DNA of 64,000 nucleotides from the NCBI RefSeq assembly GCF_026241105.1, contig NZ_JAPFFT010000011.1, positions 1-64,000 on the forward strand. The letters are read 5' to 3'. Positions 17,728 through 27,037 of the stretch are shown here, in pieces; the stretch's first letter is position 1; each line of letters opens with the position of its first letter. Origin of the DNA: Arthrobacter rhizophilus (GTDB lineage Bacteria; Actinomycetota; Actinomycetes; Actinomycetales; Micrococcaceae). The notes below the pieces were generated by a model. It was not told the DNA's origin. It saw nothing but the letters and a program-made list of their open reading frames with translations, and searched no databases. Both the position numbers and the translations under genes were made by a program.

Positions 17728-19368
17728 TCAGGCGCGTTGGAAGACTTGCTTGCCGGCGAACCAGGTTTGGATGGTCTGAGTCTTGCCGAGCGCGTTAGGA
17801 TCCACCTCGAAGGGGTTCTGGTCGAGCAGGATGAAGTCTGCGGCTTTGCCCGGTTCCAAGGAGCCAAGCTGATCCGATAGTCCGAGCATTCGCGCGGGCG
17901 CGGTCGTGTAGCAGGCCAGCGCCTCTTCGAGAGTGATGGCTTGTTCGGGCCAGAGGGTTCCAAGGAATTGTCCCGTGGGGTCGGCACGGGTGATGAGCCC
18001 TTGGATGGCCTCCCATGCATTGGGGGAGACGCTGACGGGCCAGTCCGAGCCCCCGCCGATGGTCGCGCCGCTGTCCAGAAGGTCGCGATTGGGCTGCATC
18101 TTCGTGGCGCGTTCCAGCGGGAGGACCGTTTTGATGGCTTCGTAAATAACTCCAGGAAACCAGAGCGACGGCGAAATGTCAGCGCTGACGTCCAACGCTG
18201 CGAATCGGGGGAGATCGTCTTCGTGGATGAACTGGCCGTGGGCTATCTGGTATTTCGCCTCGTGGAAGCCTTCGTCCCGGATGGTTTGGACGGCGTCGAG
18301 CACCATGCGGACCGAAGCGTCGCCGGTGCAGTGGATTTTGGCCGAGATGCCGGATTTTGCAGTCCGGCGGAGCCATCCTTCGAGGTCTTCGGCAGGCATG
18401 GTTGTGTAGCCGGCGAAGTCGTGCGCGTGGTGCTCGTCCGGCAGGTAGGGCTCCAAGAAAGCTGCCGTGCGGGACGGCGGCACGCCGTCGAGGAAGATCT
18501 TGATGAAGTCGGGACGGTGGTGGGTGGTTCGGAATTCCTCACCCCTGGAGACCAGTTCCTCGCCCAGCGGGGTTGTACCGAAGATGAAGTCGTTGACCTG
18601 CATGGAACTGACCACCCAGGCCTCCAAAGCGTCGGTCTGGTCCAGGTGCCGCAGCGCTTCCATTATTTGCAGCGAGGTTGCTGCGTCCTGGAAGGTTGTG
18701 ACGCCGTAGGAGTGGAGAATCTCGATGCCACGGGCGCACGCGCGCGCCATCTGTTCCAGGCTGTATCCCTGGGATGCTGCCACGACCCGCTCAACCAACA
18801 CGCCACCAGCCTCGATCAGGACACCCGTGGGGAGCCCGGTAGCCGCGTCGCGGAGGATTTCGCCTCCTTCAGGGTCGCTGGTGGTCGCATCGATCCCAGC
18901 CAATGCCATGGCGGCGGAATTGACCCAGCGGTTGTGTTTGCTGTCGTCCTTGAGCAGGACCGGTCGTCCTCCGCTGGCCTCGTCGAGCCGGGCAAGCGTG
19001 TCCAAGCGAGAGAGTTGTTCGAACAGGCCGCTGCCCCAGCTGCCTCCGATTACCCAGGCCCCGGGTTCGAGGGTCGCGCTCCAGTGGGCAACCGTCTCCA
19101 GAATGGTGTCTACGCCATCGGTTGGAAGGAAATTGCATTCGAACAGATCGGCGGCCCCCGCCAGGGAATGGTGGTTGTGGATGTCGATCAGGCCGGGCAT
19201 GAGGAAGGCGCCGTCCAGGTCCACAGCTTCGGTGTCGTCGCCCACAAGTGCCTCGGCGTCAGCGTCGAACGCCACAAGCTGGCCGTCGGAAACGGCCATG
19301 GAGTGGGCCCATGGACGCCTCGGGTCCTGCGTCCGGATGACCGCGTTGACAAAGATCTGCAGTGACAT
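17728..19368 (-). CDS. YtcJ-type amidohydrolase (Amidohydrolase_3)
   Basis: This is a metal-dependent amidohydrolase of about 546 residues. Its metal-binding motif DIHNHHS near residue 65 is a slight variation of HxH, and conserved KIFLDGVPPSRTAAF, HCTGDASVRMVLDA and GSDWPVS segments follow. The C-terminal composite beta-sandwich includes PGKAADFILLDQNPFEVD. Members include N-substituted formamide deformylase, but substrate range is wide. ATG at 19368 is chosen over an upstream in-frame start because AAAGGA lies six bases before it. It is in the same operon as a solute importer, so it probably hydrolyses an imported compound. Confidence 0.88.
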   Translation of the reverse strand: MSLQIFVNAVIRTQDPRRPWAHSMAVSDGQLVAFDADAEALVGDDTEAVDLDGAFLMPGLIDIHNHHSLAGAADLFECNFLPTDGVDTILETVAHWSATLEPGAWVIGGSWGSGLFEQLSRLDTLARLDEASGGRPVLLKDDSKHNRWVNSAAMALAGIDATTSDPEGGEILRDAATGLPTGVLIEAGGVLVERVVAASQGYSLEQMARACARGIEILHSYGVTTFQDAATSLQIMEALRHLDQTDALEAWVVSSMQVNDFIFGTTPLGEELVSRGEEFRTTHHRPDFIKIFLDGVPPSRTAAFLEPYLPDEHHAHDFAGYTTMPAEDLEGWLRRTAKSGISAKIHCTGDASVRMVLDAVQTIRDEGFHEAKYQIAHGQFIHEDDLPRFAALDVSADISPSLWFPGVIYEAIKTVLPLERATKMQPNRDLLDSGATIGGGSDWPVSVSPNAWEAIQGLITRADPTGQFLGTLWPEQAITLEEALACYTTAPARMLGLSDQLGSLEPGKAADFILLDQNPFEVDPNALGKTQTIQTWFAGKQVFQRA

Positions 19369-19455
19369 GGTGTGTCCTTTGCTCGGTGAGGCCTGCACAT
19401 CCGGCAGGCTGTCGCTTTGATGAGGGCCGGCGTCGGGCCCCGACAGGGTGCGAAA

Positions 19456-20157
19456 CTAGACTTCCGCCATTCCGAGGTAAGCGCGGTGCAGCAGCGCGGG
19501 GTCGGTCATCAACGGTTCGGCCGGGCCCCCATAGGTCACCCGCCCGCCAGTCACCACGATGGCTTCGTCCGCAATCTTCAGTGCCAGTTGCGCGAATTGT
19601 TCCACCATCAGGATGCCGACGCCCGAATCCGCGATGTGCCGAATGATGGGCAAGAGCCGCAGGAAAACCACGGGAGCCAGCCCGAGGGACATTTCGTCGA
19701 TCAGAAGGTACTTGGGCCGCGCAGCGAAGGCCCGGGCAAGGACAACCATTTGCTGCTCACCGCCAGAGAGCAGGCCGCTCGCAGAACTCCGCCGTTTTTG
19801 CAGCTCAGGGAAGAGCTCAAGGGCTTCATCAACCCCAGTAGGAGACTTGGCCGTCAGTTCCAGGTTCTCTTGGACGGTCAGGGAGGGGAAGACCGTGCGG
19901 CCTTGCTCCACATGGACAAGTCCCAAGCGCGAACGCTTGATCCTGGACAATTTGCCCAACGGAACACCGTCAAGGGACATATTCCCCTTGCTGGTGGAAA
20001 CGATGCCCGAAATCGACTCCAGCAGGCTGGTCTTCCCTGCACCGTTCGGGCCAACCAGAGTCAACAGGGAGCCCGGTTTCACTACCAACGAGACGCCGGA
20101 CACCACGGGACCGGATCCCCTGCTGACGCTCACGTCGTCGAGGATCAACTCGCTCAT
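19456..20157 (-). CDS. livF: ABC transporter ATPase, branched-chain amino acid type (LivF)
   Basis: This is an ATP-binding subunit of the HAAT family. Walker A is VGPNGAGKTSLLE near residue 36, the Q-loop region reads LVHVEQGRTVF, and the signature LSGGEQQMVVLARA precedes Walker B YLLIDEMSLGLAP. The length of 233 residues is normal. It starts inside the stop of the upstream fused permease-ATPase gene (4-bp overlap). The substrate is unlikely to be leucine, given the catabolic genes in the operon. Confidence 0.94.
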   Translation of the reverse strand: MSELILDDVSVSRGSGPVVSGVSLVVKPGSLLTLVGPNGAGKTSLLESISGIVSTSKGNMSLDGVPLGKLSRIKRSRLGLVHVEQGRTVFPSLTVQENLELTAKSPTGVDEALELFPELQKRRSSASGLLSGGEQQMVVLARAFAARPKYLLIDEMSLGLAPVVFLRLLPIIRHIADSGVGILMVEQFAQLALKIADEAIVVTGGRVTYGGPAEPLMTDPALLHRAYLGMAEV

Positions 20158-21971
20158 GAGACCTCCAATTCGCCCATGTAGGCAGTCATGACCTGCGGAT
20201 TTGCTAGGACGTCGTCGCGCTGGCCGGATGCGATGACCTCGCCGAAATTCAAGACCACCAAGTCGTTGCAGACGGAGCGGACCATGTCCAGATCGTGTTC
20301 GATCAGCAACAGCGTGGTTCCAAAGCGATCGGGCAACTGGACCAACTGCTCGGCGAAGGAAACGTGTTCTTCGTGGGACAACCCTGCGGCTGGCTCGTCA
20401 AGCAGCAGGAGGCGCGGCGACGCCGCCATATTGGCCGCGACCTCGATCAGCCTGCGCGTCCCGACGTCGACCCTCGCCAGTTGCGTCGACGGCGGCGGGC
20501 AGTTGAAGAATCTCAAGAGTTCCTCGACGCGCTCGTCCGAAGCCTGTCCGCGTGCGATGAAGCGGACATAGGCGCCGACGCTAAGCGTCGGCGGTACGCG
20601 GTCCTGTTGGAAGGTCCTTCGGATTCCCAACCTGGCGCGGTCCATAGGCGAGAGCCCGTTGAGGGACTGGCCGGCCAACTGGATGGTTCCCTGGTGTTGC
20701 GGCAGGAACCCGGCGAGGGCGTCAACCATGGTCGATTTTCCAGCCCCGTTGGGGCCCATTAGCCCTGTGACGGAGCCCTCGGTGAGGTCCAGATCCACCT
20801 CGCTGAGCGCCGTCACGTGGCCGAACGTGACTGACAGTCCGCGCACCGAAAGCAGCGCGCCGGCCCCCGACACAGCCGACGACGTCGGACGCCTCACCGC
20901 AGCCGGGACCGCCGACGTCTGGCTGGTCGCCGCAGGGACCTTGGTTCCGGCGTCCGGCACGGCAGGTGCCCGAGCAGCGTCAGCGGCTGCCGGCGCCTCC
21001 GCAGACTTGCGGCGCCTCTGGGTCCTGCGCCACCACATGGCGCGGAGGTCGGCGCCGAGGTTGGAGCCGGTTGTCAGGGACTGAATGCCGAGGGCGCCGA
21101 AGATGACAAACCCCCAGTCCTGCGAAATCCCAAAGCGCTTGAGCAATTCCGGAACGAGCACCCAGAGGATCCCGCCGAGCACGGCCATGTCGATCAGGTA
21201 GGAGCCCGAGACAATCGCCAGGACGTAGAGGGCCAGGGACTGGATGGTGGTGAAACTGCTGGGGTAAACGAGCCCCACTTGGCCGGAGAGCAGCCCTCCG
21301 CCGACTCCTGCCAGGAACGCACCTGCCCCAAAGGCGGTCAGTTTAGTCACGGTAACGCTTGTCCCGGCCGAAGCCGTTCCGCGCTCCGAGAAGGCGACGA
21401 ACTTCCAACCGCTTCCCCAGCGGCTCGCCTGGAGATAGTGGACCAGGAGGCTGCACAGCGCCAGGACAATCACGGCGAAGAGGAAGTACCGGCGGTCGCC
21501 GGGAAAAAGATCCGGACGAGCCACTTGGATCCCCGTTTGGGTTCCGGGGAATTGGATCTTGCCCAGGGTTAGGTCTGCGGCCGCCGCAAAGCCGAGGGTG
21601 ACCACCGCCAGGTTCACGCCCCGGAGGCGGAGTGCTGGAAGGCCGACGACGACGCCCGCAGCTGCCGCGGCCAGCCCGCCTAGCGGGAGCCACACCACCA
21701 GGCCGCCCGGAGCATCCACGGAATTAAGCCAGGACACAGCCCAGGCGCCCACTGCGGCAAAGCTGAGCTGGCACAGGGCCATCATTCCGGCACTCCCGGT
21801 GACAATGCCGAGGCCTAGCAGGGAGATCATGGCGACGATCGCGGTGGTGCCGAGGAAGACGAAGTAGGCGGGCAGGACCGCGCTGAGGAGCCAGCCGACC
21901 AGGACGCAGGCAACAGCGATCGCAAGGGGTTTCATGCGCTCGCGGGCCAGAAGGGAGTTAGCGCGCAACAT
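20154..21971 (-). CDS. livMG: Fused LivM permease and LivG ATPase of a branched-chain amino acid type ABC importer
   Basis: One protein of about 605 residues carries both subunits. The LivM-like permease (residues about 10-315, eight or nine membrane segments) is followed by an Ala/Pro/Thr-rich linker (about 315-375). The LivG-like ATPase domain follows (Walker A MGPNGAGKSTMVD near 405, LLLDEPAAGLSHEEH). ATG at 21971 is chosen because AAAGGAAG lies six bases upstream, and this start overlaps the end of livH by 14 bp. Fusion of LivM to LivG is known in actinobacteria. It partners with LivH, LivF and the lipoprotein receptor encoded next to it. Confidence 0.92.
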   Translation of the reverse strand: MLRANSLLARERMKPLAIAVACVLVGWLLSAVLPAYFVFLGTTAIVAMISLLGLGIVTGSAGMMALCQLSFAAVGAWAVSWLNSVDAPGGLVVWLPLGGLAAAAAGVVVGLPALRLRGVNLAVVTLGFAAAADLTLGKIQFPGTQTGIQVARPDLFPGDRRYFLFAVIVLALCSLLVHYLQASRWGSGWKFVAFSERGTASAGTSVTVTKLTAFGAGAFLAGVGGGLLSGQVGLVYPSSFTTIQSLALYVLAIVSGSYLIDMAVLGGILWVLVPELLKRFGISQDWGFVIFGALGIQSLTTGSNLGADLRAMWWRRTQRRRKSAEAPAAADAARAPAVPDAGTKVPAATSQTSAVPAAVRRPTSSAVSGAGALLSVRGLSVTFGHVTALSEVDLDLTEGSVTGLMGPNGAGKSTMVDALAGFLPQHQGTIQLAGQSLNGLSPMDRARLGIRRTFQQDRVPPTLSVGAYVRFIARGQASDERVEELLRFFNCPPPSTQLARVDVGTRRLIEVAANMAASPRLLLLDEPAAGLSHEEHVSFAEQLVQLPDRFGTTLLLIEHDLDMVRSVCNDLVVLNFGEVIASGQRDDVLANPQVMTAYMGELEVS

Positions 21972-22815
21972 CCCAGACTTCCTTTCTCTCTGCCCACAGC
22001 AGGAAAACGACAATGATCAGGAACGGAACCCAGTAGCGGAGAACGGACATTTGCTCGAACTGGGCCAAGGCACCTTGCAACATGCCCAGGGCCAATCCGC
22101 CGACGACAGCCAGGTCAAGCCTGCGGAAGCCGCCGAGCAATGCCGCGGCCGAGGCCGGAACAATGATGAAGGAAAGGGAAATGGGGTCATTCGTCTGGGT
22201 CGGCGCCACGATGGACACCGCGGCCGCACTGATGAGGCCGGTGCCTGCCCATACGGCGATGCTCAGGCCCTTGGCCGGCACTCCCAGAAGTTCCGCCGTC
22301 GTCGGGCGTTCTGACAGAGCGCGCAGTTTGGTGCCGATCTTGCTCTTGGTGAGCAGCACATGGCATCCGACCGCGACTGCCAAGGCCAATGCCACCATGA
22401 CCACCGTCACCTGGGTCACCACAACGTTGCCCATGCTGAAGGCCGGCCCCGGAAGTAGGGATTTGAAAGTCTTGGGCTTGCTGCCGAAGAGAATGAACGA
22501 CAAGGAGACCAGAAGCAGCAGGGAAGCGACTGAAACTGCTGAGCGGGCCCCGATCCCGGCTTCGGGAAGCCACTGCGCAATGATCCAGCCGATCAGGCCG
22601 GAGACGACCGCGCCGACGCAGACGCCGGCCGCGGTTGCCGCCCACTGGGGGAGGTGTTGCTCGGCGAAGATCACCGCCAGATAGGCGGCAAACATGCCGA
22701 TGGCCACTTGGGAAAAGTTCACGACCCGCACAAGTCTCGCCATGAGGGTCAAACACACGGCGATCACCGCGTAGAGTCCTCCGGCGGCCAGGCCGGCCGA
22801 TGCGCCTTGGAGCAT
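21958..22815 (-). CDS. livH: Branched-chain amino acid type ABC permease LivH
   Basis: This permease of about 285 residues has eight hydrophobic segments. It has the conserved N-terminal GLAAGGLYAVIAVCLTLM and the cytoplasmic loop ALSERPTTAELLGVPAKGLSI that contacts the ATPases. It is the second gene of the operon, 81 bp after the substrate-binding protein gene and overlapping the fused livMG gene. The start ATG at 22815 is preceded by AAAGAAAGGA. Confidence 0.93.
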   Translation of the reverse strand: MLQGASAGLAAGGLYAVIAVCLTLMARLVRVVNFSQVAIGMFAAYLAVIFAEQHLPQWAATAAGVCVGAVVSGLIGWIIAQWLPEAGIGARSAVSVASLLLLVSLSFILFGSKPKTFKSLLPGPAFSMGNVVVTQVTVVMVALALAVAVGCHVLLTKSKIGTKLRALSERPTTAELLGVPAKGLSIAVWAGTGLISAAAVSIVAPTQTNDPISLSFIIVPASAAALLGGFRRLDLAVVGGLALGMLQGALAQFEQMSVLRYWVPFLIIVVFLLWAERKEVWDVAR

Positions 22816-22896
22816 GGTGTCCTTTCTTTCTCAAACATTTGGCAAGTGCTGGTTCCGGCTTTGCAGGACCGATCACCGGCACCCTGCTGGAGACCG

Positions 22897-24081
22897 CTAG
22901 TTCTGGCGCATCCAGGTATCGGAGGCCTTGACCCACGCCCCGTCCTTGAGCTGGACCGGCCATGCGGCCGTGTTGGAGCCATGCTTGTCCCCGGGGCCGA
23001 AGACATACGGCGTGCCGACCATGGGGTTTTCGATCGGTTTCATCGCGAGTAGCGCATCCGTAACGGACTGGCGTGTGATGTCACCTTTGATGCCCTTGAG
23101 GACCTCGATGAAGTAGGTTGCGGCCAGATATCCACCTTGGGCGAAGGACGTCAGCGGAATGTTGTTCTTTTCCATCAGGGCCCGCCAGTCCTTGTTGGCA
23201 GCTTCGTTCGGGTCGGTGAACGGCGCGAACTCCGCGGGGACGTACACGCCCTTGCCTGCGCTGCCCGCAGCCTTGGCGAATTCACTGGTGTAAGTAGACG
23301 TCAGGAACAGCCACGTCACATCTGTAAGGCCCTGGGCTTCAGCGGCTTTGAGCAGGCCAATCGCGTCCGGCTCAATGGCATTGATGGAGACAGCTTTGCA
23401 GCCGGAGTTCTTTGCCTTGATCACCTGGGGCGTGAAATCGGGGCTGCCCAAGGGAACGCTGTCGTCCAGGAATTTCAGGCTCTTGCCGGTCTTCTTAGAC
23501 CAGTTGTCGATGGCCGCCTTGTAGGCGGGGCCCGTGCTGCCTGCAATTTCCAGGAACCCGCAGATGTCCGTGAGGCCCAGCTTCTCAGAGCCGTACGTCA
23601 GGGTCATTTCGGTATCGAGGAACGGGCCGACGTTGACAGGCGAGACCGCCGGGCTGGAGAAGCATGCGGGGTCCACGCCGGTTCCCTGCAGGGAGAGGAT
23701 CTTGTTCTGCTGGTAGTACTTGGCGTTGACATCGCAATCCAGCAGGCTGGCCGAACCCACCATGGCCACGGCCTTCTTGGACTCAACGACGTCCCGGGCA
23801 GATTGCGATGCGGTGGAGGGATCTCCCTTGTCGTCCGTGATGACGTAGTTGATCTTTTTGCCGTTGATTCCGCCGGAAGCGTTGAAGGCATCGAAGACGG
23901 CTTTGGATGCCGCCGAAGCCTCGGGAAACGTTGCTCCGCCGCTCAGCGCGTTGACGGAGCCAACGACGATGTCGTCTCCGGCCGCGGCTGCCTTGGTGCT
24001 GTTGGTGTCCTCGCCGCAGGCAGTCATCAGCAGGGCGCTGGCCATGGCGATTGCACCGATTTTCGTCAGCTTGGAAATCAT
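22897..24081 (-). CDS. ABC transporter substrate-binding lipoprotein (Peripla_BP_6)
   Basis: The signal peptide with lipobox LLMTAC (Cys22) is followed by a type I periplasmic binding fold similar to LivJ/LivK (VGSVNALSGGATFPEASAA..., VITDDKGDPSTASQSARDVV). It is the first gene of the minus-strand operon leading through livH, livMG and livF to the amidohydrolase and SDR genes. ATG at 24081 fits GAGAG just upstream, and an in-frame TTG at 24093 is less likely. A two-half-site operator (24189-24219) lies about 108 bp upstream. The ligand cannot be predicted. Confidence 0.93.
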   Translation of the reverse strand: MISKLTKIGAIAMASALLMTACGEDTNSTKAAAAGDDIVVGSVNALSGGATFPEASAASKAVFDAFNASGGINGKKINYVITDDKGDPSTASQSARDVVESKKAVAMVGSASLLDCDVNAKYYQQNKILSLQGTGVDPACFSSPAVSPVNVGPFLDTEMTLTYGSEKLGLTDICGFLEIAGSTGPAYKAAIDNWSKKTGKSLKFLDDSVPLGSPDFTPQVIKAKNSGCKAVSINAIEPDAIGLLKAAEAQGLTDVTWLFLTSTYTSEFAKAAGSAGKGVYVPAEFAPFTDPNEAANKDWRALMEKNNIPLTSFAQGGYLAATYFIEVLKGIKGDITRQSVTDALLAMKPIENPMVGTPYVFGPGDKHGSNTAAWPVQLKDGAWVKASDTWMRQN

Positions 24082-24188
24082 GAAGGCTCTCAATTCTCTC
24101 GGAGCGGCAATTCAGGTGAACATCGGCACTGTGGGATGGATCACTTCGGCGCGACGGTATGGTCCAGCGTAAATTGGCCCCGCGCCGA

Positions 24189-24219
24189 GGACTTGTCTGT
24201 GAGTGAACTTCACTTGTCC
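24189..24219 (-). promoter_or_regulatory. Operator A of the proposed AraC regulon, upstream of the ABC operon
   Basis: Read on the minus strand, GGACAAGTG is followed by AGACAAGTCC, with the two GACAAG cores exactly 21 bp apart. About 22 bases past the second core is TACGCT, a plausible -10. The same layout occurs at 24281, 26901 and 28039. The region between 24082 and 24386 (305 bp) otherwise holds only the facing promoters of this operon and the MoaF-like gene. Confidence 0.72.
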
Positions 24220-24280
24220 AAATCGGCACAGCTGAGGGGCGGAATTGATGCTGACACTGGTGCGCAATCCGTTCCGCTGA

Positions 24281-24310
24281 GGTCAAGTGCCCTTCCCTTG
24301 TAGACAAGAC
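24281..24310 (+). promoter_or_regulatory. Operator B of the proposed AraC regulon, upstream of the MoaF-like gene
   Basis: GGTCAAGTG at 24281-24289 and AGACAAGAC at 24302-24310 have cores 21 bp apart. A -10-like AATACT begins 22 bases after the second core. The GTG start of the gene is about 76 bp further on. CTTGT and ACAAG also form a small dyad at 24297-24308, overlapping the second half-site. Confidence 0.72.
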
Positions 24311-24386
24311 TTTGCACTTCCATCCGCCCAATACTCAAAGCAGTGCCAGCGCTCGCTGGCTGAGAACTGGAAGGAACCACACGACC

Positions 24387-25202
24387 GTGAATCTTCTCGA
24401 CACCGCCAACTGGCTGCCCTTGGATGGCCTGGCTCCGGGTTTCGATGCCAATAAGGCGCCTCACTCGCCGGACCTAACCGGGCGGACTATCGCCATCAAT
24501 GCATCCAACGGATCTGTCATTACACATACCTTTACCGAAGACCGCGTGAACTGGGATTACGACGCAGCCGACGGCGACCCGCACGGCGATGAGCACGGGG
24601 ATGATTCGTACGAGGCATTCATGGTGGACGGAGGGCTCTACTTCGTCCAGTTCCAGACGCAGGTGCGTCCACTCGACGCCGTCAGCCTCGTGCTGGATCT
24701 GAAATCGGGGCGTTCCCTGACAGTGGTCACGATCATCGACGAAGAGAATTCCCGGGGCACCCGTGTGAAGCAACTGTTCGACGCCGGCACCATCGCCGAG
24801 GTTCCGACGATCGGCCCAGCGCCCGTCCCGAGCCGCGCCCTGATTGGCCGGCGGGTCCTGTGGGTCTACAGCCCCGAGCACGCTTACGAACACATCTACT
24901 TGAGCCCCGAGTGGTACACGTGGCAGTGCCTCGCTGGTCCTGAGAAGGGCCTTGCCGACACTGACGAGAACACGGTCTACGAGATCCGTCCGGGCATTTT
25001 CGTGTTTGCCTGGCGCGAGAAAGTCATCCCCTGTGCTTCGGTAACCATTGCCGACCATCGCAACGTCCGGAGCATCCGCTCCCACGGCGCATTGTTCGGA
25101 CTCGACGAGTCGGGCGAGGTGCCAACGCACTTCACATTTGGTGCGTTCGGCCGCTTGATTTCGACCACAGTGCACCCTGAGGAGTTCGACCCGGCGCGCT
25201 GA
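24387..25202 (+). CDS. MoaF-like protein in the catabolic cluster
   Basis: This protein of about 271 residues resembles the MoaF family, with two related beta-rich (lipocalin-like) halves. The C-terminal one contains RRVLWVYSPEHAYEHIYLS and WREKVIPCASVTIADHRN. The GTG at 24387 follows AAGGAA and is a better start than the longer frame. MoaF was named from a monoamine-regulated operon, not from a proven step in molybdenum cofactor synthesis, so the name carries little functional weight. It lies between the importer operon and a GMC oxidoreductase and shares the operator seen at those genes. It may bind or transform the same substrate. Confidence 0.75.
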   Translation: MNLLDTANWLPLDGLAPGFDANKAPHSPDLTGRTIAINASNGSVITHTFTEDRVNWDYDAADGDPHGDEHGDDSYEAFMVDGGLYFVQFQTQVRPLDAVSLVLDLKSGRSLTVVTIIDEENSRGTRVKQLFDAGTIAEVPTIGPAPVPSRALIGRRVLWVYSPEHAYEHIYLSPEWYTWQCLAGPEKGLADTDENTVYEIRPGIFVFAWREKVIPCASVTIADHRNVRSIRSHGALFGLDESGEVPTHFTFGAFGRLISTTVHPEEFDPAR

Positions 25203-25278
25203 TTGGCACGCCGCCGGCGCGGCCCCCAAAGAAGGACCGCGCCGGAAGTCGCGTGCGGTTCACGTCGCGGGTGTGTTC

Positions 25279-26778
25279 TCAGTCCTCCAGAATGTACTTC
25301 GCGGCCTTTTCCCCGATCATGATGGACGGCGCATTGGTGTTGCCGGTGGTGATGCGCGGCATGATCGAGGCGTCCGCTACATACAAGCCCGCCAGTCCGT
25401 GCACGCGAAGGCGTGGGTCCACCACGGCGAGGGCGTCGACTCCCATTTTGCAGCTTCCCACCTGGTGGTGGTAGGTCACCGCACGGCGGCGCACATAGTC
25501 GCGCAATCCTTCATCGTCGACGACGGCGGGACCTGGGTACAGTTCCTGAGCGCCCCAGGCCCCGGCGAGGGCAGAAGCAGCGCCGATCGCGCGGCATTGG
25601 CGGAGGGAGGCGACGAGCGCACGCACGTCCTCCTCCTCGTTCAGGGCCGCGAGGTCGATCAACAATGGATCGTGTGGATCGCTACCCGACAGCCGGATGC
25701 TTCCGCGGCTCAACGGGCTGACGATCCCGGCCATGAGGGTGAACGCGTTGCGGTCCGGCCCCGTCATGTCGTCCTGGTACATCGGAACGCTGAAATGGAT
25801 AGGTTGCGTATCCGGCACGTCAAGGTCCGGATGGCTCTTCCAGAACAGGTGGCTTTGGGTGATCGAAACGCCCGGACGCGGCGCGTCAATATCTCGGGTT
25901 GTGGTGAAAATGACGGGGGCAAGCAAGTGATCGTGCAAGTTCTTTCCGACGCCAGGGAGATCGTGAACGGGGGCGATGCCAAGATCCGCGAGCTCTTCGG
26001 CCGGCCCGATCCCACTCCGCAGCAGGATTCGGGGCGAGTCGATCGCCCCGGCGCACAAAATGACTTCATCCGCGTAGGCCCTCAGCAGCTCCCGGTCGCG
26101 CTCGTATTCGACCCCGCTCACGCGTCCGTTCTCAAGCAGGAGCCGGTGTATATGGCAGCCGGGTTCAAGTTCCACGTTGGGTGCACCTAGCACGGGCTTG
26201 AGATACGCGATGTAGGTATTCAATCTCTTGCCATCGCGGATGGTGAGCTGCTGCTGCGACACACCATCAAGCCGGCCGCTGTTGTAGTTCGGGTTGCGCT
26301 CAAGGCCGATCTCGACGGCGGCATCGATCACGGCGCCCTGGATGGGATCCAGCGGATAGTCGTCGCTCACGTCGAGCATGCCGTCGTCGCCGGGAAGTGC
26401 CTCGATCTGCTGGTAGATAGGCAGTACATCCGCCCAGGACCAGCCGTCGTTGCCTTCGGCCGCCCAATGGTCGAAGTCGGCCGGGGCGCAACGGACCCAG
26501 ATCATTGCGTTCAGTGAGTGGGATCCGCCCAGCACCTTGCCTCGCGGCAAATGGAGACGCCTGCCAGATGCATGCTCCTGCGGAACTGTGTAGTAGTCCC
26601 AGTCGTCGGCGCTGTGCCATAGCTCACCCATCCGGCTGGGATCGTGGATTGCCGGATTGCTGTCCTCGCCTCCGGCTTCGAGCACCCTAACGTGCACCCC
26701 CGCATCGGCGAGCCGGCGGGCGACGACGCATCCCGCAGATCCTGCTCCGACGACAATGACGGATTTCGGCGTGGTCAT
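25279..26778 (-). CDS. GMC-family FAD oxidoreductase (choline dehydrogenase-like)
   Basis: This FAD-dependent alcohol dehydrogenase/oxidase of about 499 residues has the FAD-binding VGAGSAGCVVARRLADAG at the N-terminus. GMC signature 1 lies around GGSHSLNAMIWVR, and signature 2 is GAIDSPRILLRSGIGP. The C-terminal catalytic HHQVGSCKMG holds the active-site histidine. It most likely oxidises a primary alcohol to an aldehyde, which the aldehyde dehydrogenase at 28156 could then take to the acid. It is not assigned to choline, because no betaine pathway partners are present and the operator links it to the importer and MoaF-like genes instead. Confidence 0.92.
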   Translation of the reverse strand: MTTPKSVIVVGAGSAGCVVARRLADAGVHVRVLEAGGEDSNPAIHDPSRMGELWHSADDWDYYTVPQEHASGRRLHLPRGKVLGGSHSLNAMIWVRCAPADFDHWAAEGNDGWSWADVLPIYQQIEALPGDDGMLDVSDDYPLDPIQGAVIDAAVEIGLERNPNYNSGRLDGVSQQQLTIRDGKRLNTYIAYLKPVLGAPNVELEPGCHIHRLLLENGRVSGVEYERDRELLRAYADEVILCAGAIDSPRILLRSGIGPAEELADLGIAPVHDLPGVGKNLHDHLLAPVIFTTTRDIDAPRPGVSITQSHLFWKSHPDLDVPDTQPIHFSVPMYQDDMTGPDRNAFTLMAGIVSPLSRGSIRLSGSDPHDPLLIDLAALNEEEDVRALVASLRQCRAIGAASALAGAWGAQELYPGPAVVDDEGLRDYVRRRAVTYHHQVGSCKMGVDALAVVDPRLRVHGLAGLYVADASIMPRITTGNTNAPSIMIGEKAAKYILED

Positions 26779-26900
26779 GGGCGCTTCCCTTCAGCCTGCT
26801 TTGAGAATGGCATGTCCGGCCCCGGCTAGGCCTCTTCTGCTGTCACGGCCAACTGGCCGCTGGCCATCATGAGCAATCCTGCACCGGGAACGCAGTATGT

Positions 26901-26930
26901 GACTTGTCTCACAAAGCAAGGTTCTTGTCG
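26901..26930 (-). promoter_or_regulatory. Operator C of the proposed AraC regulon, upstream of the GMC gene
   Basis: On the minus strand, CGACAAGAACC is followed by GAGACAAGTC, with cores 21 bp apart. It is about 123 bp upstream of the GMC start and about 108 bp upstream of the araC-type gene on the other strand, so it could serve both divergent genes. Confidence 0.65.
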
Positions 26931-27037
26931 AACCATGCACGCGCCATGCTTCGAATCACAGGAGTGTAGAATTGCGGCCAAGCTCACACCCGGCAGCCCA
27001 GGGTCTGCGGGGCGAGGGGCACTTAAGAAGGAGTTTG

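Noticed and set aside
17941..19365. Long plus-strand open frame of 474 codons
   Set aside because: It lies entirely opposite the amidohydrolase gene, whose protein has all family motifs. The opposite frame has no recognisable domain and exists because of high GC codon bias.
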